A DNA stretch of 64,000 nt from NCBI GenBank assembly GCA_009841225.1, contig VXMF01000021.1, forward strand, positions 199,806-263,805, in the 5' to 3' direction. How positions within the stretch are numbered: the first letter of the stretch is position 1; each line of letters starts with the position of its first letter. Both the position numbers and the translations under genes were made by a program. This DNA is from Terriglobia bacterium (GTDB lineage Bacteria; Acidobacteriota; Terriglobia; Bryobacterales; UBA6623). The notes beneath the pieces were generated by a model. It was not told the origin of the DNA and searched no databases. It saw only the letters and a program-made list of their open reading frames with translations. Below are positions 27,827 through 37,352 of this stretch, piece by piece.

Positions 27827-28190
27827 TCTTCGGCACCGACTCGACGGACGAGCGAGCCCTCAACACGATTGTCCCCAATCGTCGGAGTATTGGTCTTGCG
27901 CCGGCACTGCCACGCCCGCTGGACGGGACAAGTGCCGCAACACCGCGGCGCTGACTTCGGGGGCTTTTGGCCGCGAGCCAGGCACGGCGATCGGCATGCC
28001 CTAGGAATCGGGTGTCTTGACACGGTCCCTCGTGCTCTGTCACGAGCCCTGACGGCGGAGACAGCGTTGACCCGTGCCAACGGCCAGCAGTTGACCGGTG
28101 AGTCGAATGGCTGTAAGCTGATGGGCGGGCTGAGGCGCGCTCGCGAGCGGTCGCGGGGTGGGCTTGGCCAGATGATCAGGGGAGTAACTC
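27827..28190. other. Intergenic region upstream of the TonB-dependent receptor
   Basis: About 360 bases. Near 27827-27870 the minus strand may hold the true 5' end of the methyltransferase gene in another frame. The right half should carry the promoter of the receptor gene. No RNA gene was recognised. Confidence 0.45.
28091..28119 (+). promoter_or_regulatory. Possible sigma-70-type promoter of the TonB receptor gene
   Basis: TTGACC at 28091-28096 matches the -35 consensus at five of six positions. Exactly 17 bases later is TAAGCT (28114-28119), a weak -10 with three of six matches. It lies about 70 bases before the receptor ATG. Tentative. Confidence 0.35.
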
Positions 28191-31100
28191 ATGCGATTGG
28201 TAATCCGCCTGCTCGCAGCAGGCATGCTAGTTGCCGCGCTGGCCCTAGGCCAGACCAGCGGCACGATCCAAGGAACCGTCACCGACGATTCCGGCGCGGT
28301 AATTCCCGGCGCCCAGGTGTTGGTTTCCAGTCTCGAGACCGGTGCGGAGAGCTCCATCTCGACGAACGAGGTCGGTTTCTACACGATCCCCGGCCTGAAC
28401 CAAGGCCTGTACTCAGTCACTTGCTCGTCGGACGGATTCGCGACCAGGGAGTACCCGGAAGTTCGACTTGAGGTGCAGCAGACCATGCGCATTGACTGCG
28501 CAATGTCGGTCGGCTCTGTCACCGAGACCGTGGAGGTCAATGCGGCCGCCATACTGATCCAGTCCGAGAAGACCGAGGTTGGCCAGGTCATCGACTCCAA
28601 GCGCATTCTCGAGATGCCGCTCAACGGGCGCAACTACCTCGAGCTGGCGAAGTTCTCCGTCGGCGTGCTGCCGTCCCGCGAAATGGGCAAGGGCACCCGC
28701 CACGACGGCGTGCGCGGCGGCGAGGGCGGCATTCTGGCAGTCGGCATGCACGCGGCCCAAACCAACGTCCTGCTCGACGGCGCCGACAACTCGTCCCGCA
28801 ACTCCGGCGGCGCGCTGGGCTTCCAAGCCCAAGCGACCAAGCCGTCCGTCGATGCCGTCGGCGAGTTCAAGGTCGTGACCAACAACATGTCCGCCGAGTA
28901 CGGCTACCGCATGGGTGCCAAGGTCTTGGTAAGCACCAAGTCCGGGACGAACCAATTCCACGGATCGCTCTACGAGTTCATTCGCAACGACAAGCTCGAC
29001 GGGACGAACTTCTTCGCCAACCGGGTCGGCGCAGGCAAGCCGACGCTGCGACGCAACCAGTACGGATTCACTGCCGGAGGCCCGATCGTAAAGAACACGC
29101 TGTTCGCCTTCTTCAGCTTCCAAGGCACCAAGGACCGGGCGGGCCAGAGCTTCACGGCTTCGGTGCCGAGCGCCGCTGCGCTGGGCGGCGACTTCTCCCA
29201 GCAGCCCCACCCGGACCGCGACATCTTTGATCCGCTGACCTTGGACGACAACAATGTCCGCAGCCAGTTCCCGAACAACATGATCCCGAGAGATCGCTTC
29301 GACCCCGTCTCGACAGCGCTCTTCGGAAACTACCCGGCACCCAACATCTCAGGCCGCGAACACTTGCGCAACAATCACTTCTTTTCTCCCGCAGACACGA
29401 TCGATCACAACCAGTACGACATGCGCTTCGATTACAACATCAACAACAACAATCGCTGGTTCGCGCGCTACTCGATCAGGGACGAGTTCGTGCTGCAGAA
29501 CGGCAGCTTGCCGCTGCCCGCAAACGGCGGCAACGGCCAGACAATCGACTTGCCCGGGCAGAATTGGGCGTCGGCGCTCAATACGACGATCGGGCCGACG
29601 AAGTTCAACGAGTTGCGCTTTGGCTACACGTTCTTCCCGACCCGCTTCGACATCCCGTTTACCGAACAGCTCAACCCGACGTTCGGAGTCTTGGGCGCTC
29701 CCGGCGATTCCATCGACGACGGGCTGAACCACGGTTACGCGCTCTCCACCTTGAGCGGCTTCCAGTCTGTTGGCCCGCGCGCCTTCTGGCCGAACGTGAA
29801 CAAGATGGACAATCTCCAGATTTCCGACAACTTCACGTGGGTCAAGGGCAGTCACACGATCAAGTTCGGCGCCGAGTACCGCCGGACACAGATTCCCCGC
29901 TCTCCGTCGCGTTTCCGGCGAGGCCGGTTCCAGTACACGGGTGAATACACGGCCGAAATGCCACTCGTTGCCGCCAGCCGAGGGGCGACGGGCAATTCTG
30001 TCGCGGATGGCCTGCTGGGTTGGAACAGGAACGGTCGCTGGGGCTGGCCGAACGGCGAAGAGCAGGTCATTCCTTACTGGGGAGCCTTCATCCAAGACGA
30101 CTGGAAGATCACCTCGCGACTGACGTTGAACTTGGGCCTGCGTTACGAACTCTTCTTGACGCCGACTTTCCCCGACCCGCAGAACCATACGCTCAACAGT
30201 ACGGTTGTGCGCTTCATCGGTGAGGTCAACGGGCGCGCCATCGACCCCGGCGAACGCATGACTGTGCGCAACGGTGGTTGGGGCGAAGCAGAGTACCTGC
30301 CACACTTCCAGACGCCCTCGAGCGGTTCCGACTGCGCCTGCGAGAACGATATGAACAATTTCGCGCCGCGCGTCGGCCTCGCCTATCGCGTGAACGACGC
30401 GACCGTCGTCCGCGTCGGCGTTGGCATGTTCTACGGCGAGCATGACAATACGGGTGGCGAGGCGGCACGCTTCAACACCGGAGCGCCGCAGTCCAACGAG
30501 TTCGACAACAATCAGCCGCGCACGCACAGCACGTTCTTTACCAGGGAGGGCTTCCCGCCGTCGACCCGGGCGGGCCTTCCGCGTGCGGGCTTGAACGTCA
30601 ACGTGAAGAAGGACGGCGTCTGGCCGAGCTTCTACGCGGCCCAGTGGTTCTTCGACATCCAGCGCGAGCTGCCAGGCGACACGCTGCTGACCATCGGCTA
30701 CAACGGCTCGTCCACTTCGCAGATCCACGGCTCAATCCAGATCAACCGGCCAATGACCCCTCACCCGACAGCGCGCTGGCAGAGCCGCAAGATTCGGCCC
30801 TTCTTCAACAACGTGTCTTTGCGCGGGGTGAACTTCCTGAACCAAAACTACAACTCGCTAACCGTCAAGGGCGAGAAGCGGTTCACCGGGGGATTCACTT
30901 TCCTGAGTTCGTTCACTTGGGCCCACAACATTGACGTGGTCAACGAGAACCTGACCACGGGCACGACCTCGCAGCAGCGATTCACGTACAACCAAGGCCT
31001 TGAGCGCGGCAACGCATCGCTGGACCGCCGCTTGGCATGGGTCACCAGCTTCGTATACGAACTGCCTTTCGGCCCCGGCAAGAAGGCGCTCACGAGCGGC

Positions 31101-31559
31101 CCCGGGGCGTGGATCTTGGGCGGCTGGCAGGTTGGCGGCATCCTCAACTTCTTGGGGGGCACGCCGGACAGCCATTCATTCAACCAAAACACGACCAACG
31201 TGGGCGGCGCGAATCGCGGCAATGTGATCGGCGAAATCAATCTGCCGAAGTCCCAGAGAACCATCGACCGCTGGTTCAACACCGACGCGATCGGGCCCGG
31301 CGGCGACGGAGTGATCGACGATGCGGGGCGGAACCTGATCTGGGGCCCGGGAACGCGGGCGCTGGACTTCTCGCTGTCTCGCAGATTCGACCTACCGTGG
31401 GAAGGCGACTACCTGCAGTTCCGCTTCGAGTCCTTCAACTTCACGAACACTCCGGTATTCGGCCGCCCGAACACGCAGATTGGCAGGCCCGCCGCAGGCC
31501 GAATCGTTACCGCTTCCGAGCCGCGACGCATCCAGTTCGGCTTGAAGTGGATTTTCTAG
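28191..31559 (+). CDS. Oar-like TonB-dependent receptor with N-terminal carboxypeptidase-regulatory domain
   Basis: A 1122-residue outer-membrane protein. The signal peptide is residues 1-21. A carboxypeptidase-regulatory/Ig-like beta domain follows (about 24-105; GTIQGTVTDDSGAVIPGAQV), then a plug domain (about 125-240; VTNNMSAEYGYRMGAKVLVSTKSG), then a beta barrel ending in RRIQFGLKWIF with a terminal phenylalanine, as outer-membrane proteins require. This architecture is a hallmark of Acidobacteria and is related to myxobacterial Oar. It probably imports oligosaccharides, peptides or siderophores using TonB energy. A purine-rich Shine-Dalgarno (AGGGGAG) precedes ATG 28191. A strong terminator follows directly. 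Confidence 0.92.
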   Translation: MRLVIRLLAAGMLVAALALGQTSGTIQGTVTDDSGAVIPGAQVLVSSLETGAESSISTNEVGFYTIPGLNQGLYSVTCSSDGFATREYPEVRLEVQQTMRIDCAMSVGSVTETVEVNAAAILIQSEKTEVGQVIDSKRILEMPLNGRNYLELAKFSVGVLPSREMGKGTRHDGVRGGEGGILAVGMHAAQTNVLLDGADNSSRNSGGALGFQAQATKPSVDAVGEFKVVTNNMSAEYGYRMGAKVLVSTKSGTNQFHGSLYEFIRNDKLDGTNFFANRVGAGKPTLRRNQYGFTAGGPIVKNTLFAFFSFQGTKDRAGQSFTASVPSAAALGGDFSQQPHPDRDIFDPLTLDDNNVRSQFPNNMIPRDRFDPVSTALFGNYPAPNISGREHLRNNHFFSPADTIDHNQYDMRFDYNINNNNRWFARYSIRDEFVLQNGSLPLPANGGNGQTIDLPGQNWASALNTTIGPTKFNELRFGYTFFPTRFDIPFTEQLNPTFGVLGAPGDSIDDGLNHGYALSTLSGFQSVGPRAFWPNVNKMDNLQISDNFTWVKGSHTIKFGAEYRRTQIPRSPSRFRRGRFQYTGEYTAEMPLVAASRGATGNSVADGLLGWNRNGRWGWPNGEEQVIPYWGAFIQDDWKITSRLTLNLGLRYELFLTPTFPDPQNHTLNSTVVRFIGEVNGRAIDPGERMTVRNGGWGEAEYLPHFQTPSSGSDCACENDMNNFAPRVGLAYRVNDATVVRVGVGMFYGEHDNTGGEAARFNTGAPQSNEFDNNQPRTHSTFFTREGFPPSTRAGLPRAGLNVNVKKDGVWPSFYAAQWFFDIQRELPGDTLLTIGYNGSSTSQIHGSIQINRPMTPHPTARWQSRKIRPFFNNVSLRGVNFLNQNYNSLTVKGEKRFTGGFTFLSSFTWAHNIDVVNENLTTGTTSQQRFTYNQGLERGNASLDRRLAWVTSFVYELPFGPGKKALTSGPGAWILGGWQVGGILNFLGGTPDSHSFNQNTTNVGGANRGNVIGEINLPKSQRTIDRWFNTDAIGPGGDGVIDDAGRNLIWGPGTRALDFSLSRRFDLPWEGDYLQFRFESFNFTNTPVFGRPNTQIGRPAAGRIVTASEPRRIQFGLKWIF

Positions 31560-31583
31560 TCTAGGCACTGGAAAGACTTACCC

Positions 31584-31614
31584 AGCGGGCACTCTCACGG
31601 GTGCCCGCTTTCTT
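31584..31614 (+). terminator. Rho-independent terminator of the TonB receptor gene
   Basis: Perfect 9-bp stem: AGCGGGCAC (31584-31592) pairs with GTGCCCGCT (31601-31609) around an 8-base loop, followed by TTTCTT. It begins 25 bases after the receptor stop codon. Confidence 0.85.
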
Positions 31615-31746
31615 GTATGTGCGCGAGCTTGGCCGCCACTGTCGGAGTCGTGCCAAGGCATCAGAGCGAGCTGAGTAGGCTATGATTGCCACAAGATTGA
31701 ACCGGCGGGCCAGCTGTCGGCGAGACCTAGCAGAGATTTCACCCCA

Positions 31747-32220
31747 ATGCGTGGCGATCCACAAGTCCTGGCGGTCCTGCGCCAGCTGTTGAAGTACGAG
31801 CTGACAGCGATCAACCAGTCGTTCCTCCACGCCCGCATGTGCCTGGACTGGGGCTACGACAGCCTGGCCAAGAGGATTCGCAAGGACTCGATCGCGAACA
31901 TGGTCTTCGCCGAGCAGTTGATCGACAGGATTCTGTTCCTTGAGGGCATGCCGAACCTGCGCGACACCTACTCGGTCAAGGTCGGCTCGGATATCGGCGA
32001 GATGCACAGCTACGACCGGAAGCTTGCCAAGCAGACGGCCGATTGCGCGAATGCAGGCGTCAGCACCTGCACCGAACGCGGGGACGATGCCTCTCGCGAG
32101 TTGATGGAGAGCATCCTGACCAAAGAAGAAGACCGCATCGACTGGCTTGAGTCGCAGTTGCAGATCATCAAGGACACCGGCCTCGGCCTGTACCTGGCGC
32201 AGCAGATCCGCCACGACTGA
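31747..32220 (+). CDS. bfr: Bacterioferritin-like subunit lacking the ferroxidase centre
   Basis: 157 residues, the normal length, starting [11 protein letters not shown] and containing the family cores ELTAINQ and RILFLEG. Numbering coincides with classical Bfr. Haem ligand M52 is kept. Of the six di-iron ligands only E18 and E127 remain: position 51 is N instead of E, 54 is F instead of H, 94 is A instead of E, and 130 is R instead of H. Family knowledge: some bacteria build 24-mers from two Bfr types, one of which lacks a working ferroxidase site. I infer a haem-binding partner subunit or a Bfr with another role; no second bfr is in the window. The receptor terminator separates it from upstream transcription. 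Confidence 0.9.
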   Translation: MRGDPQVLAVLRQLLKYELTAINQSFLHARMCLDWGYDSLAKRIRKDSIANMVFAEQLIDRILFLEGMPNLRDTYSVKVGSDIGEMHSYDRKLAKQTADCANAGVSTCTERGDDASRELMESILTKEEDRIDWLESQLQIIKDTGLGLYLAQQIRHD

Positions 32221-32279
32221 TTTCGCGCTCGCGCTGCCAGCGGCAGCGGCACAGCGGATCGGGTATCCTTGATTCCACT

Positions 32280-33539
32280 TTGCCCGCGCCCACGGGATAT
32301 GCCCAAGCGCAAGAGCGCTATGCGGCGATAGGGGTTGACTGCGATGCTGCGCTAAGGCGACTTGCGTCTGTCCAGATTTCGCTGCATTGCTGGCAGGGCG
32401 ACGACATCGGTGGCTTCGAGGGGCTATCGAGCGAAGTCGGCGGGGGATTGGCGATCACGGGCAACTATCCCGGCCGGGCACGCACCCCAGGCGAATTGCG
32501 CCTAGACTTCGAGAAGGCCGTCTCGCTGATCCCCGGCAGGCACCGCATCAATCTCCACGCAATCTACGCTGAGTCTTCCGGCCCGCGGGTCGATCGCGAT
32601 CAAGTCCGGCCCGAGCATTTCGCGGGCTGGATCGATTGGGCGCGCGAGGCCGGCCTGGGAGTTGACTTCAACCCGACCTTCTTCGCCCATCCTCGGGCTG
32701 AAGACGGATTCACGCTGGCGCACCCAGACGAGGGTGTCCGCCGTTTCTGGATCGAGCACGGCCGAGCCTGCCGGAAAATCGGCGCAGCCTTCGGGCAGGC
32801 ACTAGGATCGCCCTGCGTGACGAACGTGTGGATCCCGGACGGCTACAAGGACCTGCCAGCCGACAGGAAGATCCCGCGCGAGCGCTTGGTGGAGGCGCTC
32901 GATCAGGTGTTCACGGAGCCCCTGGATCCGGCCTGCAACCTCGACTCTGTGGAATGCAAGCTGTTCGGTCTTGGTTCTGAATCCTACGTGGCTGGCTCGC
33001 ACGAGTTCTACCTCGGTTACGCGATCACCCGCCGCAAGCTGCTCTGCCTAGACGCGGGGCACTTCCATCCGACCGAAGTGGTCTCCGACAAGATCTCAGC
33101 GGTGCTGCTATGGCTGGACCGCTTGCTGCTGCATATCAGCCGGGGAGTGCGCTGGGACAGCGACCACGTGGTCATACTGTCCGACGAGGTGAGGGAAATC
33201 GCCAAGGAACTGGTGCGCGGCGACTATTTGGGCCGGGTACATATCGGGCTCGACTTCTTCGACGCCAGCATCAACCGCGTCGCGGCGTGGGTGATTGGTG
33301 CGCGGGCTGTCCAAAAGGCGCTGTTGCTGGCCCTGCTAGAGCCGGCCGAGCGGCTGCGCCAGCTGGAGCGAGATGGGGACTTCACGGGTCGTCTGGCACT
33401 GCTGGAACTGCTGCGCACGATGCCGTCGGGCGCAGTCTGGGATCAATTCTGCGAGAGCAGCGGCGTCCCCTCGGAGTCCGCGTGGCTGGAGGAGATCCGC
33501 ACATACGAATCCGAGGTCTTGAGCCAGCGCGAGACCTAG
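32280..33539 (+). CDS. rhaA: L-rhamnose isomerase
   Basis: A 419-residue protein matching RhaA along its whole length: [14 protein letters not shown] near the start, INLHAIYAE, the metal-site regions [11 protein letters not shown] and [15 protein letters not shown], and [19 protein letters not shown]. It converts L-rhamnose to L-rhamnulose with a divalent metal, in the cytoplasm. The start is TTG 32280. No rhamnulokinase or aldolase lies beside it, so the rest of the pathway is elsewhere. Only 21 bases separate it from the downstream permease gene, so they may be cotranscribed, although the permease is of a nucleobase-type family. Confidence 0.92.
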   Translation: MPAPTGYAQAQERYAAIGVDCDAALRRLASVQISLHCWQGDDIGGFEGLSSEVGGGLAITGNYPGRARTPGELRLDFEKAVSLIPGRHRINLHAIYAESSGPRVDRDQVRPEHFAGWIDWAREAGLGVDFNPTFFAHPRAEDGFTLAHPDEGVRRFWIEHGRACRKIGAAFGQALGSPCVTNVWIPDGYKDLPADRKIPRERLVEALDQVFTEPLDPACNLDSVECKLFGLGSESYVAGSHEFYLGYAITRRKLLCLDAGHFHPTEVVSDKISAVLLWLDRLLLHISRGVRWDSDHVVILSDEVREIAKELVRGDYLGRVHIGLDFFDASINRVAAWVIGARAVQKALLLALLEPAERLRQLERDGDFTGRLALLELLRTMPSGAVWDQFCESSGVPSESAWLEEIRTYESEVLSQRET

Positions 33540-33560
33540 CGCGGGCCAGAACCAAGAACC

Positions 33561-35273
33561 ATGAGCGATACCACAACAACGACTGCCGCCAGCCACGACC
33601 CGGAATTCCTCTACGAATTCGACAGGGAGCCGATTCCCAAATCGCGGCTGCTAGGACCGGGATACTTTGCCGGCGCCTATGCCGGGGAGCATGTTGCCGC
33701 GACGGAATTCGTCATCGGCGTCACGTTCGTCAACTGGGGCGCGAGCGTCCAAGACATCTTCTTCGGCCTAGTCATCGGCAACTTGATGGCGGTGCTGACC
33801 TGGACTCTGGTCTGCGCGCCGATCGCGGTCGACACCCGCCTGACGCTGTACTGGTACCTGCGCAAGATCGGCGGGCCGCGGCTGAACTCGATCTACAGCG
33901 TGGTCAACGCCTGCCTGTACTCGATCATGGCTGGCTGCATGATCACGGTCTCAGCTTCAGCGGTGCGCATCCCGTTCGGAATCCCTCCGCAACTCGACTG
34001 GTATCCGACGGATGTCCGCTTCGTGCTCGTGGTGCTTGCCGTGGGGGCAGTGGTCGTAACTCTGGCGGTCCTCGGCTTCCAGAGGCTGGCCACGTTTGCC
34101 ACGGTGTGCTCGCCATGGATGTTCCTGATGTTCATCGTCGGCGCCCTGGCGGTCCTGCCCGAGCTGTTCGCCTCTTCGGGCGAGCAGGGCTTCTTCGAAA
34201 TGGCCCGCACGTCCGTCTGGACAGGCCAGACCCCCGACGGCAGCGAGCCGATGGGCTTTTGGAAAGTCGCCGCCTTTGCGTGGATCTGCAACCTCGGCAT
34301 GCACGGGGCGCTGTCGGACATGGCGCTGTTCCGCTTTGCGCGGAAGAAGTCGTACGGCCTGTTCTCCTCGTTCGGGATGTTTCTCGGACACTACCTCGCA
34401 TGGATCTGCGCGGGCCTGATGGGAGCCGGCGCCGCCGTATTGCTGGGAAGCCCGCTGGTGCAACTAGACGCCGGCGAGGTCGGCTTCCAAGCGCTGGGCT
34501 GGGCGGGTGCGCTGGCAGTGGTGATCGCGGGTTGGACAACCTCGAACCCGACCCTGTATCGCGTCGGGTTGGCACTGCAAGCGGTAACGCCCAACTGGTC
34601 CCGCGCCAAGATCACGCTGGTAGCCGGAGTGGTCACCACCATCGTGGCCTGCTTCCCGTTCGTGTTTACTGGGTTGCTGGACTACGTCGCCGTCTACGGC
34701 CTGCTGATTTCGCCAATCGGCGCGATCGTGGTCACCGAGCACTGGATCTTTCCGCGCACCGGGCTGCGGCGCTATTGGTCTAGCCATGCCGGCCACGCGA
34801 TCAACTGGGCCGCGCTGCTGGCGTGGACCATCTCGGTGGCCCTAGCCGTCGTGTTGGAACGCACTGGAACAATGCACCTGTTCTACCTGTTTCTGCCGGT
34901 CTATGGCTGCGGCATGGTCTCGTACTGGCTGCTGGCCAAAGCGATGGGAGCGGGAGGGAGCGACATCGCCGAGAGCGATGCGGCGCCAGAAGAGCCGCCG
35001 GCCGTCCCTGCCGCATCCGTGACGCGACGCTCACCTGTCGACCGACGGATGGCCATCTCGGGAATCGTTGCCGCGCTGGCACTGGTAGCCTGCGTCTGGC
35101 TGGGGTACTGCACGCTGACCGCGCCGGTGGAGAGCTACCGGGCGATGCTGGCCAAGCTGCATACGCAGCTGCCGATCCCGACCCTGCTGTATTTCGTCGC
35201 GGGAACGATCTTTTTCACCCTCCGGGAACGCTCGAAGCGCGACGGCGCCGCGACGGAGGCGGCTCAGCCGTGA
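33561..35273 (+). CDS. NCS1-family permease (purine/cytosine permease-like)
   Basis: A 570-residue integral membrane protein with about 12 hydrophobic helices between residues 40 and 560. The N-terminal PIPKSRLLGPGYFAGAYAGEH and FVNWGASVQDIFFGLVIGN segments resemble the nucleobase:cation symporter-1 family. It imports a small nitrogenous compound with H+ or Na+. Its stop overlaps the GTG start of the next gene by four bases (GTGA), so transporter and enolase-superfamily enzyme are coupled, which suggests the transported compound is the enzyme's substrate. NCS1 proteins can carry hydantoins, nucleobases or betaine-like compounds; the substrate is not determined by sequence. Confidence 0.82.
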   Translation: MSDTTTTTAASHDPEFLYEFDREPIPKSRLLGPGYFAGAYAGEHVAATEFVIGVTFVNWGASVQDIFFGLVIGNLMAVLTWTLVCAPIAVDTRLTLYWYLRKIGGPRLNSIYSVVNACLYSIMAGCMITVSASAVRIPFGIPPQLDWYPTDVRFVLVVLAVGAVVVTLAVLGFQRLATFATVCSPWMFLMFIVGALAVLPELFASSGEQGFFEMARTSVWTGQTPDGSEPMGFWKVAAFAWICNLGMHGALSDMALFRFARKKSYGLFSSFGMFLGHYLAWICAGLMGAGAAVLLGSPLVQLDAGEVGFQALGWAGALAVVIAGWTTSNPTLYRVGLALQAVTPNWSRAKITLVAGVVTTIVACFPFVFTGLLDYVAVYGLLISPIGAIVVTEHWIFPRTGLRRYWSSHAGHAINWAALLAWTISVALAVVLERTGTMHLFYLFLPVYGCGMVSYWLLAKAMGAGGSDIAESDAAPEEPPAVPAASVTRRSPVDRRMAISGIVAALALVACVWLGYCTLTAPVESYRAMLAKLHTQLPIPTLLYFVAGTIFFTLRERSKRDGAATEAAQP

Positions 35274-36373
35274 AGATCCGCAGGATCAGCGCCTACCAAG
35301 CGGACCTGCCGCTGGTAGAAGGACCGTACAACTGGTCCGGGGGCAACACGGTAACGGTCTTCGACAGCACCATAGTGCGGATCGACACTGACGAGGGCCT
35401 GAGCGGCTACGGAGAGGTCTGCCCGCTCGGGCCCGCCTACCTGCCCGCCTACGCCGCAGGCGCAAGGACAGGGATCGCAGAGATCGGCCCCGCCCTGCTT
35501 GGCTTGGATCCTATAGCGCTGGGGCCGCTCAACGAGACGATGGACGCGGCGCTGAAGGGACACCCCTATGTCAAGTCTCCCATCGACGTGGCCTGCTGGG
35601 ACATTCTGGGGCAAGCGGCCGGCCTGCCGCTGTGCGAGATGCTGGGCGGCCGCTACGGCGATGACTTTGTCCTCTACCGGGCAATCTCGCAGGAGACCCC
35701 TGAGCGCATGGCCGAACTCGTCTCGACCCACCGTGCCGCAGGCTACACGCGATTCCAACTCAAGGTCGGCTCCGATGTCGCCACAGATGTCCAGCGGATC
35801 CGCTGCGCCTCCGAGGTGGTCGGCGATGGCGACCGCCTGATTGCGGACGCCAACACGGGCTGGCTGATGCACGATGCGATGAGGGTCGTGCGCGCGGTGC
35901 GAGATCTCGATGTGTACATCGAACAACCCTGCGTGTCCTACGAGGAGTGCCTTTCGATACGCCGGCGCACGGATCACCCCTTCGTGCTCGACGAGTCAAT
36001 CGACAGCATCCGCGCCCTGTTGAGGGCCAATGGCGATCGCGCGATGGACGTGATCAACCTCAAGATCAGCAAGGTGGGAGGGCTGACCAAGGCCAAGCAG
36101 ATGCGCGATCTATGCGTGAGCCTGGGCATCGGCATGACGATCGAGGACACGTGGGGCGGCGACTTCACCACCGCGGCGATCGCCCACCTAGCGCACAGCA
36201 CGCCGCCGCGAGCGCTGTTTACCTCGACCGACTTCAACAGCTACGTCACGGTCAGCACGGCCCTGAATCCGCCACGCCGCGAAAGGGGGCGATTGGCCGC
36301 GCCGACCGGACCGGGCCTTGGATTGCAGCCCGACCCGGCTGTGCTGGGCGAGCCGGTCCTAGTCATCGACTAG
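35270..36373 (+). CDS. Mandelate racemase/muconate lactonizing (enolase superfamily) enzyme, possibly hydroxyproline-related
   Basis: A 367-residue enzyme. The N-terminal capping domain is followed by a TIM barrel with the catalytic lysine in RFQLKVGSD, metal ligands in ADANTGW, IEQPC and LDESIDS, and a second base in NLKISKVGGLTK. The late DTWGGDFTTAA segment and the overall pattern are closest, from memory, to 4R-hydroxyproline-betaine 2-epimerase and cis-3-hydroxyproline dehydratase relatives. Start GTG 35270 overlaps the permease stop. An ornithine cyclodeaminase-family gene follows on the opposite strand, and such proteins can reduce pyrroline-2-carboxylate, the product of hydroxyproline dehydration. 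The family call is sure, the substrate inferred. Confidence 0.85.
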   Translation: MKIRRISAYQADLPLVEGPYNWSGGNTVTVFDSTIVRIDTDEGLSGYGEVCPLGPAYLPAYAAGARTGIAEIGPALLGLDPIALGPLNETMDAALKGHPYVKSPIDVACWDILGQAAGLPLCEMLGGRYGDDFVLYRAISQETPERMAELVSTHRAAGYTRFQLKVGSDVATDVQRIRCASEVVGDGDRLIADANTGWLMHDAMRVVRAVRDLDVYIEQPCVSYEECLSIRRRTDHPFVLDESIDSIRALLRANGDRAMDVINLKISKVGGLTKAKQMRDLCVSLGIGMTIEDTWGGDFTTAAIAHLAHSTPPRALFTSTDFNSYVTVSTALNPPRRERGRLAAPTGPGLGLQPDPAVLGEPVLVID

Positions 36374-36392
36374 CCCGCATCCGCCTCAGGAA

Positions 36393-37352
36393 TCAGCGCA
36401 CCGCCCGCAAGACGGCCTGCGTGGCAGCGGCGTCTTGCACCGCCAATCCCACGGACTTGAAGAACGTCACTTCGTCGTCGGATCGCCGCCCGTTGGCTTT
36501 GCCAAGCACCAAGCTGCCCAGATCCGAGCGGATATGACCGGCCTCGATGAGCCCTTCGCGGATCGCCATGATCAAGTCGCCCGCCTCTTCAAGAGCAGCC
36601 TCGCGGTCGTCCACGAACACGCCGGCCCGAGCAACGGTCGCTGCCGGAACTTCCCGGTCCGTGGCATGGAACGACCCGATCGCGTTGATGTGCAGGCCAT
36701 CCGGAACGGCGCGGTCTTCAAACACCGGAACGCGGGACGTGGTGGCCGCACAAGCGATGTCGGCCCCGGCAAGAACGGACGCGGGGGAATCCGCGACGCG
36801 AAAGCGGCACGTCGAGACTGCGCTGCCGGCCAACTCCGCCGCCATCGCCTCGGCAGACTCCGTATTGGGGTTGTAGATCCGAACCTCTTGGATGGATCGT
36901 ACCTCGCGCATCGCCTGCACCTGCGTGCGCGCGTGCACGCCGCTGCCGAAAACAGCCAGCACCGCGCTGTCCCTGCGGGCCAGCAGGTCGGTCGCCAAGC
37001 CGCACGCAGCAGCTGTCCGAATGGCCGTGAGCGAGGCCCCGTCCAGCATCGCGATCGGCAATCCGGTCTCGGCGTCGACAGCGATCACCGTGCCGTGTAT
37101 CGACGCCATGCCCTTCTCCCGGTTGGCGGGGAACACCGACACGACCTTGACGACCAAGAGGGGAACGTCGCCAACATCCAGCGCGGCTGGCATCACGAGC
37201 GTCGCACCGTTCGTGGAACCGGTATGCAGAACCGTCCTGGGCGGCTCGTCCGCCCGGCCTTCGACACGAGCGGCGAAACCCTGCCGCATGGCGGCAATGG
37301 CGGCGCCCATCGGCAAGGCGCGAGAGATCTCTTCCGATCCGATCACCCTCAT
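36393..37352 (-). CDS. Ornithine cyclodeaminase/mu-crystallin family protein
   Basis: A 319-residue NAD(P)-binding protein. The substrate-binding region contains K in LLVVKVVSVFPANREKG, and the Rossmann motif is AVFGSGVHARTQVQAM, followed by VRIYNPN. Family members include ornithine cyclodeaminase, alanine dehydrogenase and pyrroline-2-carboxylate reductase; the last would fit the neighbouring enolase-superfamily gene. ATG 37352 overlaps the stop of the upstream transporter gene (ATGA), so they form an operon. An upstream extension of 14 residues within the transporter gene is less likely. Confidence 0.87.
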   Translation of the reverse strand: MRVIGSEEISRALPMGAAIAAMRQGFAARVEGRADEPPRTVLHTGSTNGATLVMPAALDVGDVPLLVVKVVSVFPANREKGMASIHGTVIAVDAETGLPIAMLDGASLTAIRTAAACGLATDLLARRDSAVLAVFGSGVHARTQVQAMREVRSIQEVRIYNPNTESAEAMAAELAGSAVSTCRFRVADSPASVLAGADIACAATTSRVPVFEDRAVPDGLHINAIGSFHATDREVPAATVARAGVFVDDREAALEEAGDLIMAIREGLIEAGHIRSDLGSLVLGKANGRRSDDEVTFFKSVGLAVQDAAATQAVLRAVR

